Source: Treponema sp. (lineage in GTDB: Bacteria > Spirochaetota > Spirochaetia > Treponematales > Breznakiellaceae). From it: DNA of 19,460 bases. A program made the position numbers and the translations under genes. This document shows positions 7,538-14,161 of the stretch, in pieces. Every line of letters starts with the position of its first letter. Within the stretch, counting starts at the first letter, position 1. The notes under the pieces are model-generated. The model did not search any database. It saw only the letters and a program-made list of their open reading frames with translations, and had not been told where the DNA came from. The stretch is from assembly GCA_031288575.1 (NCBI GenBank), contig JAITRD010000018.1, forward strand, positions 1 through 19,460, written 5' to 3'.

Positions 7538-8773
7538 ATGGCGACACCGGTTAAGCACATAGAAAAGGAATTCATTCTTAAAGCGGCATATGATGATCAA
7601 ATTCCCATTGTTTATTTTCAGAACCGCTTGAAATATACCTTCCTGCTGGAAAAACCCGCCTCAAGGCAGCTTTTTCTTAAAACGGACCGGTATCCGGATC
7701 AATTGCGGATCGGTAAAAAGACGGACCTGATGCTTGATTTCCGCGGGCAGGTTATCACCTTTACCGTTGAAATAAGCGACATAAACAAGGAAGGGGTTGT
7801 CGCGGGGGCGCCGCAATTTTTGTATAAAAATTTGGATCGTGCCTATTCCCGGGTAGCCCTTCCGCCGGATCTCCAGGTGCAGTTTACCTTTTTGGGCGAC
7901 CGGTATTCGCTGGATTTTCCCAAAATCAACGAATACGAAACGATGGAGGCCGGAACCTTTTTGCACAAGACGGAGATGAAAAATTTAAACAATCTTATTC
8001 AGCAGATGGCTGGCTGGATCAATGAATATGCTGACGGCTATAAGCTGGTTATTTTTAAAGACGTAAAGCCCGCCTCCGCGGAAGAACGGATTCTGGCTGA
8101 GACGGGGAAGGTCTTTTTTCTGCCCTCAACCCTGGCCGGTCTTCCCAAGGAAGATCCCTATCCAAAAAAACGGCTTATCACCGAAGAGATGTTCAAACGC
8201 TACCTGGAAAGCAGCAGGGGGGAGGAGCTTTCTCATGCGGATGACATGATTTCCCGGTTTGTCCGGTCAAAATTCGACGGCGGGGTCCTGTCCGACGCCT
8301 GGATTCCCATTCTTTTCCAGGAATATGTGGTAGGTTATATCCACCTTTGGATTAATCAGAAAGGCAGACCCCTCCTGGACTATAAGGTGGTAGACAAGTT
8401 CCTTCAGTTTTCAAAGATTTTGGCCTTTTCCTTTAAGGAAAACGGGTTTTTCGAGGAGGGGCGCATTAAAAATGAGCCCTTTGCGGGTAAAGTCATCGAT
8501 ATCAGCGTTTCGGGGCTTCTTTTTGCTTATCCCCATTCAAATCTTGCCCTGACCCTCCTGGAACAAAGCGAGCTGGTGGTTAATCTTGTTGCCCCGAAAC
8601 GTACCATCAATACCAATGCCACAATTGTACGCCAATATAAGGACACTTCCATGAATTATTACGGCTGCCGTTTTCTGGACATTCTCCCGGAGGACACGCG
8701 GTTTCTCTTTGAGTTTATTTACGGGAGGCCCATTACGGATACGGACGTTCTATTCTTTGCCGGTCAGGTGTAA
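7538..8773 (+). CDS. PilZ-domain protein with a large insertion between the two PilZ motifs
   Basis: 411 residues, no signal peptide or membrane segment, so a cytosolic c-di-GMP effector is likely. An N-terminal YcgR-N-like beta domain (about 30-100) leads into an RxxxR motif, RAYSR (101-105). The matching DxSxxG motif, DISVSG, is at 321-326, followed by strands that end in YYGCRFLDI (374-382). In ordinary PilZ domains these motifs are about 20-30 residues apart; here the gap is 215 residues. The intervening part (about 140-305) contains WIPILFQEYVVGYIHLWI followed by a long helix, resembling a GAF-type sensory domain. Alternatively the protein has two PilZ-like domains, each keeping one motif. 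ATG at 7538 has an AGGGG ribosome site overlapping the upstream stop codon. It converges on the HlyIII gene with only a 10-nt gap. c-di-GMP binding is inferred from motifs. Confidence 0.75.
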   Translation: MATPVKHIEKEFILKAAYDDQIPIVYFQNRLKYTFLLEKPASRQLFLKTDRYPDQLRIGKKTDLMLDFRGQVITFTVEISDINKEGVVAGAPQFLYKNLDRAYSRVALPPDLQVQFTFLGDRYSLDFPKINEYETMEAGTFLHKTEMKNLNNLIQQMAGWINEYADGYKLVIFKDVKPASAEERILAETGKVFFLPSTLAGLPKEDPYPKKRLITEEMFKRYLESSRGEELSHADDMISRFVRSKFDGGVLSDAWIPILFQEYVVGYIHLWINQKGRPLLDYKVVDKFLQFSKILAFSFKENGFFEEGRIKNEPFAGKVIDISVSGLLFAYPHSNLALTLLEQSELVVNLVAPKRTINTNATIVRQYKDTSMNYYGCRFLDILPEDTRFLFEFIYGRPITDTDVLFFAGQV

Positions 8774-8783
8774 AAAACAGGCC

Positions 8784-9476
8784 CTACTTTAACAGCCAGA
8801 CGGACCACCAATGGCAGAAGGCGCCGAGAAGGACGAAAGCATGCCAGACCGCATGGGCGCCGCGGCGGTTTTTTTTGCAGTACCAGTAAATCCCCAGAGT
8901 ATAGGCGGCTCCCCCGGCAGCCAAAAGGATAAGGCTGTAAAGGGGGAGGAGTTCTGAAATATGGAACCAGGGCGCCGCTATGGCCCATCCCATGAGAACA
9001 TAAAGCCCCAGTTCAACTTTGCTGAAGGTTTTGCGGTTGAAACAATGGAGGATAATCCCCAGCAGGGCAAGCCCCCATTCAAAGCCGAACAAAATCCATC
9101 CCGGAACGCCTTTTATGACCAGGAAACAAAAGGGGGTATAGGTTCCGGCGATAAAGAGATAGATAGCCGAATGATCCAGGATCTGAAACACCCGTTTTGC
9201 CCCTTCATGCTGTATGGCATGGTACAGGGTTGAAACCAAAAAGAGGGCGATCATGGCCGCGGTAAAAACCGTATAGGCGATAAGCGCTTTGGGGCCGCTC
9301 TCCCCGCCGCCCCACAAACCCCGGGCGCGGAGTACCATCAGTATCAGGCCCCCCGCCGCCAGAAGGGAGCCAAGGCCGTGTAAAACAGCGTGGGCAATTT
9401 CTTCGCCCGGGGTATAAAAGGGCAGGGGAGCGGGAACGGGGTAATATTTTCGGCGCCGGGAAATAAAAGCATCCAT
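8784..9476 (-). CDS. Hemolysin III/PAQR-family seven-helix membrane protein
   Basis: 230 residues with about seven hydrophobic segments, the HlyIII (YqfA/PAQR) fold. Typical N-terminal motif YTPGEEIAHAVLHGLG (21-36). The proposed zinc-site residues are all present: SxxxH (Ser82, His86), Asp101 in LDHSAIYLFIAGTYTP, and HAVWH (His208, His212), matching the residues that bind zinc in adiponectin receptors. Bacterial relatives are linked to membrane lipid homeostasis, and the hemolysin name rests on limited data. The reading frame extends to 9539, but the ATG at 9476 is preferred. It gives the normal family length, lies 2 nt after the rlmJ stop, and has AAAGGG about 11 nt upstream. Last gene of the minus-strand run. 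Confidence 0.88.
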   Translation of the reverse strand: MDAFISRRRKYYPVPAPLPFYTPGEEIAHAVLHGLGSLLAAGGLILMVLRARGLWGGGESGPKALIAYTVFTAAMIALFLVSTLYHAIQHEGAKRVFQILDHSAIYLFIAGTYTPFCFLVIKGVPGWILFGFEWGLALLGIILHCFNRKTFSKVELGLYVLMGWAIAAPWFHISELLPLYSLILLAAGGAAYTLGIYWYCKKNRRGAHAVWHAFVLLGAFCHWWSVWLLK

Positions 9477-9478
9477 GC

Positions 9479-10444
9479 TTATATAGACCCTTTCCCGCTG
9501 CCGGGGTTGCGGGGGGCTTCTTCCCACTGAAGCATCCATGCCCGGGGGCCTGCCCCCAGAGCGGCGGCGAAGGCGGGGAGGCCGGTTTCCAGGGCGGTAC
9601 GGAGGGTCCAGGGGGGATTGTAAATAACCATGCCGCTCCCGTACATGCCCCGGGGGGACCCTTCCCGGGGCCGTTTATCCGGGGAAGTATAAAGCTCAAG
9701 CCGGCACCGGTTTCCCCGGTACAATTGCATAAGCCGCCCCGGCATCTCTTCGGACGCCCGGTATGCCCCCAGGAGGGGATACCAGACAAGGCAGGTTCCC
9801 GCGGGGAAGCGGCCCAGGGCATCCTCTAAAACGGCGGGGAGGATCCTGTAGTCCTCTTTAAGCTCATAGGAGGGATCAATAAGCACAAGGGCCCGCCGCG
9901 ACGGAGGCGGCAGGAGGCTTCGCAGCCCCTTAAAACCGTCCTCCCGCCTTGCCTCGGCCCCGGGGACCCCCTCCAATAAGCGCCGGAGGGAAAGGTAATC
10001 CTCCGGGTGTTTTTCAAAGCAGACGAGCCGGTCCCCGGGACGGAGCGATTTGGCCATAAGCGCCGGAGAGCCGGGATAGGCCTGAATAGCGGAAGCTTCC
10101 GGCAATTTCGCCCGGCCCCGGGGGTTTCCGGGCTTTTCCGCCCCGGCCCCTTCCGGAACAGGCCGCCAATCCGGCCCCAAAAACCCCGCCAGGCCGAGGT
10201 ATGCCTCCGCCAGGGCGGGAAGCCCCTCCCCCAGGGCAAGGAGCTTCCCAATTCCCCCTTTCCATTCCCCGCTTTGGGCCGCGTACCCCTGGTTAAGGGC
10301 ATAGGCCCCCGCTCCGGCATGGGTATCGACCAGGAGGCAGGGTTTTTCCTTTCGCCCTAAATAATCAAGGCAAAAGGCCAGAACCGCGTGTTTTATGACA
10401 TCCTGGGCGTTTCCCGCGTGGAAAGCGTGGCGGTAACTCAGCAT
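9479..10444 (-). CDS. rlmJ: 23S rRNA (adenine2030-N6)-methyltransferase RlmJ
   Basis: Class I methyltransferase that makes m6A2030 in 23S rRNA using S-adenosylmethionine. It begins with the family signature MLSYRHAFHAGNAQDVIKHA (1-20). It then has the SAM motif VDTHAGAGAY (39-48), PGSPALM (124-130), FEKHPEDY (143-150) and the catalytic motif DPSYE (190-194). The E. coli family form is DPPYE, so the second proline is replaced by serine here. Length is 321 residues against about 280, partly due to a Pro/Gly/Ala-rich insertion (about 90-120) before PGSP. ATG at 10444 is chosen because the family starts at MLSYRH; the frame opens earlier at a GTG (10492), which would overlap the upstream gene. 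It starts 4 nt after the sigma-like gene stop and lacks a well-placed ribosome site, so translational coupling is likely. The E. coli homologue was earlier called ComJ for its link to use of DNA as a nutrient. Confidence 0.92.
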   Translation of the reverse strand: MLSYRHAFHAGNAQDVIKHAVLAFCLDYLGRKEKPCLLVDTHAGAGAYALNQGYAAQSGEWKGGIGKLLALGEGLPALAEAYLGLAGFLGPDWRPVPEGAGAEKPGNPRGRAKLPEASAIQAYPGSPALMAKSLRPGDRLVCFEKHPEDYLSLRRLLEGVPGAEARREDGFKGLRSLLPPPSRRALVLIDPSYELKEDYRILPAVLEDALGRFPAGTCLVWYPLLGAYRASEEMPGRLMQLYRGNRCRLELYTSPDKRPREGSPRGMYGSGMVIYNPPWTLRTALETGLPAFAAALGAGPRAWMLQWEEAPRNPGSGKGSI

Positions 10445-10448
10445 TTCC

Positions 10449-11315
10449 CTATGATAAAGAAGGTTTTCCCCGGGAACAAGCGGGATCGCCACCGGCGTTT
10501 TTGGTGATTTTTTGCTTAATCGCCCGCAAATTTGAATCTACCGTCCCCTTCGGGATTCCTAAAACCGCCGCGACCTGCCGGTTTGTCGCTTCTACCCGCA
10601 TCGTTTTGAGCCGCGCCTTCATGGCCGCAAGCCGGGCCCTTGCCCGCAAGCTTCTGTCGCGCATCCTGTGATACTTAAGGGAAGTTTCAGGCAGGGCTTC
10701 TAATTTTTTTTCAAAGGCAAGGCAGCGGTAGTATTGGCAGAAGATCCGTTCTTTCAGCCCCCGGATTTCCTCATCCCTCCGGAGCCGCAGCTCGCGTAAT
10801 TCATCCACCATGTTCCTCAGTTCGTTCTCGCTGATTCCCAAGGCCGGCGCCGCCCGGGAAAGGAAATCTTCGGAGATATAAAAATAGGATTTCAGCAACA
10901 GAACCAGTACCTGGCGGGGATTAGAAACCGCTTTAACCGGGGCGCGGGTTTCAATATATTCAGGTTCCGCGTTGGCGACCGCCATTTCTTCCGCCTTTGC
11001 CTGCCAGCAGGCGTATTCGGTAATATGATGATCCGCTTCCCGGGAGCGGTATTCCCGGGCGGACCAATGGACCAGGGCGCCAATATATGCTTCAAAAGAA
11101 GCGCCGGTATTTTTATAGGTACCGATGGCCCGGCTTAACCGGGGGTACAGCCAGCATAAATAATCGGCGCATTTGTCCTTACCCCAGTCAAAAAGATGGA
11201 AGCGCCGGTAATTTTCAAGGATAAACCGAAAGATAAGCCCTTCAAGTTCCTTTTTGGTTAAATCTCCCTGGGAATACTGGTTGAATAACTCGCTAAGGGA
11301 TGAAGTTTTCTGCAT
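10449..11315 (-). CDS. Sigma-factor-like DNA-binding protein, probably spirochete-specific
   Basis: 288 residues, cytosolic. Residues about 20-110 resemble sigma70 region 2: FRFILENYRRFHLFDWGKDKCADYL, then WLYPRLSRAIGTY and ASFEAYIGALVHWSAREYR. The C-terminus has a clear helix-turn-helix, TNRQVAAVLGIPKGTVDSNL (244-263), like sigma region 4. A second possible helix-turn-helix lies at about 150-178 (FLSRAAPALGISENELRNMV). The long basic linker (about 180-243) is unlike ordinary ECF sigma factors. I recall similar proteins in treponemes without assigned function; it may be a divergent sigma factor or a DNA-binding regulator. ATG at 11315 has an AAGGAG ribosome site 8 nt upstream. The 136-nt upstream gap carries a CRP/FNR-type dyad. 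rlmJ starts 4 nt downstream, so they are co-transcribed. Confidence 0.65.
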   Translation of the reverse strand: MQKTSSLSELFNQYSQGDLTKKELEGLIFRFILENYRRFHLFDWGKDKCADYLCWLYPRLSRAIGTYKNTGASFEAYIGALVHWSAREYRSREADHHITEYACWQAKAEEMAVANAEPEYIETRAPVKAVSNPRQVLVLLLKSYFYISEDFLSRAAPALGISENELRNMVDELRELRLRRDEEIRGLKERIFCQYYRCLAFEKKLEALPETSLKYHRMRDRSLRARARLAAMKARLKTMRVEATNRQVAAVLGIPKGTVDSNLRAIKQKITKNAGGDPACSRGKPSLS

Positions 11316-11390
11316 TTAAAATACTCCTTTTTATTCCTTTTTATGGTATATCGGAATAAGGGCATTGAAATGCAGTTTTGGTTCAATAAA

Positions 11391-11406
11391 TATGACATTT
11401 GTCACA
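11391..11406 (-). promoter_or_regulatory. Candidate CRP/FNR-family operator
   Basis: Minus strand TGTGA-CAAATG-TCATA, compared with the E. coli CRP consensus TGTGA-N6-TCACA, matches 9 of 10 conserved bases. The core TGACA-AA-TGTCA is a perfect dyad (11393-11404). It lies about 76 nt upstream of the sigma-like gene start and 45 nt past the nrnA-like stop codon. I cannot place a convincing promoter relative to it. Confidence 0.45.
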
Positions 11407-11451
11407 TAAAAAAATAAAAAAACGCGAAAAAGAAGGAATTTGGGCTTACAA

Positions 11452-12447
11452 TTAAAGGTTTGTGCGAAAAACTTCTGAAAAGGCGGCAAGGACCCGGGGC
11501 TGAATTTCTTCGATGGTTCCGCTGAGGTTTGCCCCGGCGGCATTTTTGTGGCCCCCGCCGCCGAATTTGAGGGCCACCTGGGCTACATCTACCTTGTCCC
11601 GGGAACGGAAACCCAGGGAGCATTTTTCCGGCGTTTCCTGCCGTATGATCGCTACCGCCTCCACCCCGCTGACGGCTTGAAGGAGCTGGTACAAATGATC
11701 CGAATCCCGGCCTTCAAGGCCGAATTGCCGGGTTTCCTCGTATTTTTCAGAGGTCAGGATGAGTTTTCCCCCGAAATAGGCTTCGGAACGGAGAAGCTGT
11801 ATCCCCAAAAGTTTCCGGGAAGCCAGGCTTTTGCCCCCGTTAATGGCATGGAAGGCCGCTTTGGGGTTTGCCCCGGCCCGGATCAGCCGGCCGGCATAGT
11901 CAAAGGTTTCCGCTCCCTGGGAGTCTACGTGGCGAAAAAACCCCGTATCGGTGCAGAGGCCGAAAAAAAGCAGCTCCGCCTCTTCCCGGGTCGGTCGGAG
12001 CCCCAGGGCCTCAATAATGTCCAGGGTCATATAGGTAACCGAAGGGGCCTCAGCATCCAGGTAGATGAGGGCATAGGCCGCTTCGGCGGGATCCTGCCCG
12101 GCGACATGGTGATCGACAATCGCCAGGGGAAGCCCCTTGAGATATTCCGCAAGATCCCCGGCCCGGGAGGAGTCGGAGCAATCCATCAGGATGACCCGGG
12201 CGCCTTCCCGCTCCTTTTCGCCGGGAAGGGCTAAAAAGCGGTTTTCATAGAGAGCCACCTCGGAACGTTTAAAGGGGCCCGAAGAACAGGGAATTGCCTC
12301 TTTGCCCAGTCTTTTTAGGGCGGAACACAGGGCGAGCTGGCTTCCCACGCAGTCCCCGTCAGGTTCTTTATGCCCCGCGACAAGAAATTTAGCGCCCCCC
12401 CGGATAAAATCAAGCAATTCCCGAGGGACAGGTACCGGACGTGCCAT
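11452..12447 (-). CDS. DHH/DHHA1 phosphoesterase, NrnA type (nanoRNase/pAp phosphatase-like)
   Basis: 331 residues, cytosolic, metal (usually Mn) dependent. DHH-domain motifs: GHKEPDGDCVGS (25-36; Asp30, Asp32), LMDCSD (Asp89), VDHH (111-114) and LCTDTGFFRH (164-173). The C-terminal DHHA1 domain carries the substrate-binding GGGGHKNAAGA (296-306). This is the NrnA/Orn-substitute family, which degrades short oligoribonucleotides to mononucleotides. Members also dephosphorylate pAp and can clear pGpG or pApA, the linear products of cyclic-dinucleotide hydrolysis. Which of these it does here cannot be told from sequence. ATG at 12447 lies 9 nt after the M24 stop, with only a weak purine-rich ribosome site. 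Its 3' end is followed by a 136-nt gap without a clear hairpin terminator. Gene symbol withheld because nrnA-like and RecJ-like annotations overlap. Confidence 0.88.
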   Translation of the reverse strand: MARPVPVPRELLDFIRGGAKFLVAGHKEPDGDCVGSQLALCSALKRLGKEAIPCSSGPFKRSEVALYENRFLALPGEKEREGARVILMDCSDSSRAGDLAEYLKGLPLAIVDHHVAGQDPAEAAYALIYLDAEAPSVTYMTLDIIEALGLRPTREEAELLFFGLCTDTGFFRHVDSQGAETFDYAGRLIRAGANPKAAFHAINGGKSLASRKLLGIQLLRSEAYFGGKLILTSEKYEETRQFGLEGRDSDHLYQLLQAVSGVEAVAIIRQETPEKCSLGFRSRDKVDVAQVALKFGGGGHKNAAGANLSGTIEEIQPRVLAAFSEVFRTNL

Positions 12448-12456
12448 TCTTTTTTC

Positions 12457-13632
12457 TCAGCGGTCCCTTTGGCAGGCAAGAAGCGTAAATTGGCGGTCTT
12501 TTCCGGAAACCACCGGCTTTCCCTCAAGGATATAGACATCAATTTCGGTCCGGAGGCCAAAATCGGAAAAATAAATCCCCGGTTCCAGGGAAAAACAGGA
12601 GCCGTCTAAAAGAAGCCGGGTATCGGGGAATTCAACCGAATCGATATTTACCCCCGAGCCGTGGCATTCGGTGTCGATGCCGTGGCCGGTGCGGTGCCGG
12701 ATAGCGGAAGCGTAACCCAGGTTTACCAGCAGTTCCCGGGCCACCCGGTCTGCCGCCGCCCCCGAAGGCCGCCGTTCCTCCCGGAGTTCCCCCTCAATGA
12801 AGCGGTAAACCCCTTCCCTGACGCTTATCAGGTCGGCAAAGGCCTTTTCAATGCCCGGCGGCGCCTCGGCCGCAAATACCCCGGCCCAGGAAATGTCCGC
12901 ATAAATCGCCTCTGTTCCGGCGCCCTTTGCCGAGATGTCGAATTGGACGACATCCCCCTCCCGGATCTCCGCGCCGGAGCCGGAAAAATCATAATGGGGA
13001 TTCCCGGAATTGGCCCCCGCCGCCACAATGGGATGGCCCGATACAAGTTCCCGTTTTGCCATCTCTTCCTGAATAAGCAGACGGAGATCCCCTTCCCGCA
13101 GCGGTTCCCCCCGGTCATAGGCGGTTTTGACCCGGTCCCAGGCGATGTCCACAATTTCGTAAAGGTGCCGCGCGGCTTTTTCGTGGGATTGGATGGCATC
13201 CGCGTTGAGAAGCCCCTTAAAACGCTGAATAAGGGCCGCCGCGGATACCAGGATAAGCCCCGCTCCTTCCAAAAGCGCGGAAGTACCCGCGTCCAGATAG
13301 GAAATTGCCGTTAGCGAGGGGGAACTGTGGACCCCCCAGCGCTTCTTTTCAAGGGGTTTGAGGGCGGCGATCAGGTCTTCCCGGCTAATGTAGCTTTTCC
13401 GGAGGCCCGGAAGCGCGTCCAGGGCGTTCTGTTCAATCGCGTGGACCAATTTTAAGGGTTCCCCCCAGGCGGGAACCGCGTAAAACCAAAGCCGGGAATT
13501 GGTAGCCCCGGGGTTGAGATGGAGCAGCTCATCCGAAAGTTTATCCCGGTGGCGGAAATTACAAAAAAGCCATCCGTCCAGATTTTCATTACGGATGGCT
13601 TCTTGTATTTGGGTAAATTCCTGGGGAAGCAT
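12457..13632 (-). CDS. M24-family metallopeptidase, Xaa-Pro aminopeptidase-like
   Basis: 391 residues from the ATG at 13632 (numbers below count from the upstream TTG at 13635). A creatinase-like N-terminal domain (about 1-140) precedes a pita-bread catalytic domain (about 150-392). The five metal ligands of M24 enzymes are visible: Asp233 in VQFDIS, Asp247 in IYADIS, His318 in HRTGHGID, Glu351 in LEPGIY and Glu364 in LRTEIDV. His201 in GHPIVAAGANSGNPHY is also conserved. The expected reaction is removal of an N-terminal residue before proline, but the family includes other peptidases and non-peptidase relatives. No signal peptide, so cytosolic. The ATG overlaps the upstream stop codon as TGATG and has no good ribosome site of its own, indicating translational coupling to the secreted-protein gene. 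Confidence 0.88.
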   Translation of the reverse strand: MLPQEFTQIQEAIRNENLDGWLFCNFRHRDKLSDELLHLNPGATNSRLWFYAVPAWGEPLKLVHAIEQNALDALPGLRKSYISREDLIAALKPLEKKRWGVHSSPSLTAISYLDAGTSALLEGAGLILVSAAALIQRFKGLLNADAIQSHEKAARHLYEIVDIAWDRVKTAYDRGEPLREGDLRLLIQEEMAKRELVSGHPIVAAGANSGNPHYDFSGSGAEIREGDVVQFDISAKGAGTEAIYADISWAGVFAAEAPPGIEKAFADLISVREGVYRFIEGELREERRPSGAAADRVARELLVNLGYASAIRHRTGHGIDTECHGSGVNIDSVEFPDTRLLLDGSCFSLEPGIYFSDFGLRTEIDVYILEGKPVVSGKDRQFTLLACQRDR

Positions 13633-14054
13633 CAAAACTCAAACTTTATGTCGTCAACATTTTCAAAATGTTCATCAAGGTTTACGTTTTGCGGAACATT
13701 TCCCCAGCTTTCGTGGCCCCCTTCCCGGCGTACATAGAGGCGCACATGGCTAAATTGACCGCCCTTATAATAAACCGTTAAATGGGGCCAGTCTTTTCCC
13801 GGTTTCATGGAGATAACTTCCCCCTTCCCCGCGGCGCTAGTGAACCATTCCACCGGCAGATACAGATTGGCAAGGCCGTTTATGCCCTTCCGGTAGGTAA
13901 CCACATACCCCTTCCGGTAGGGATAAATCCGCTCAATAGGAAGGCTTACATAATAATATTCGGACTTTTTATCATCTGGTATATCTACGGCCATAACCGG
14001 CACTACCACATTTAACGCGGCAACAACGGCGGTTAAAAAAATGATCCCCTTCAT
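13632..14054 (-). CDS. Small secreted protein of unknown function
   Basis: 140 residues; family not recognised. MKGIIFLTAVVAALNVVVPVMA is a typical signal peptide with a likely cleavage after VMA (residue 22). There is no lipobox cysteine. The mature 118 residues are basic and aromatic-rich, with many short strands (YYYVSLPIERIYPYRKGYVVTYRK, HLTVYYKG, VRLYVRR), suggesting a compact beta protein. ATG at 14054 has a strong GAGGAGG ribosome site 6 nt upstream, which fixes the start. The stop TGA overlaps the M24 start codon. As first gene of the run it may be the promoter-proximal gene for the peptidase and the phosphoesterase. A functional link with those cytosolic enzymes is not evident. Confidence 0.75.
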   Translation of the reverse strand: MKGIIFLTAVVAALNVVVPVMAVDIPDDKKSEYYYVSLPIERIYPYRKGYVVTYRKGINGLANLYLPVEWFTSAAGKGEVISMKPGKDWPHLTVYYKGGQFSHVRLYVRREGGHESWGNVPQNVNLDEHFENVDDIKFEF

Positions 14055-14074
14055 CCCGATCCTCCTCGCTTATG

Positions 14075-14103
14075 CATATAACATATTTTAGAAAAATTCT
14101 AAA
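14075..14103 (-). promoter_or_regulatory. Possible promoter and AT-rich dyad before the minus-strand run
   Basis: TTTAGAA-AAA-TTCTAAA (14087-14103) is a perfect 7-bp inverted repeat with a 3-nt centre. On the minus strand its distal arm would give a -35-like TTTAGA (14103-14098), with TATATG (14080-14075) as -10 after 17 nt. Both boxes are poor matches, so the promoter is tentative; the dyad itself is certain. Confidence 0.35.
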
Positions 14104-14161
14104 GAAAAGTATAGCCGTCTTCCCGGAAATTCGCAAGGGAAAAATAGAGGGCGCCTTGAAC

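Noticed and set aside
9477..9539. N-terminal extension of the HlyIII protein.
   Set aside because: It would overlap the end of rlmJ and adds a charged stretch absent from the family; the ATG at 9476 gives a normal length.
10445..10492. GTG start 16 codons upstream for RlmJ.
   Set aside because: The family begins at MLSYRH, and the longer form would overlap the upstream gene by 44 nt.
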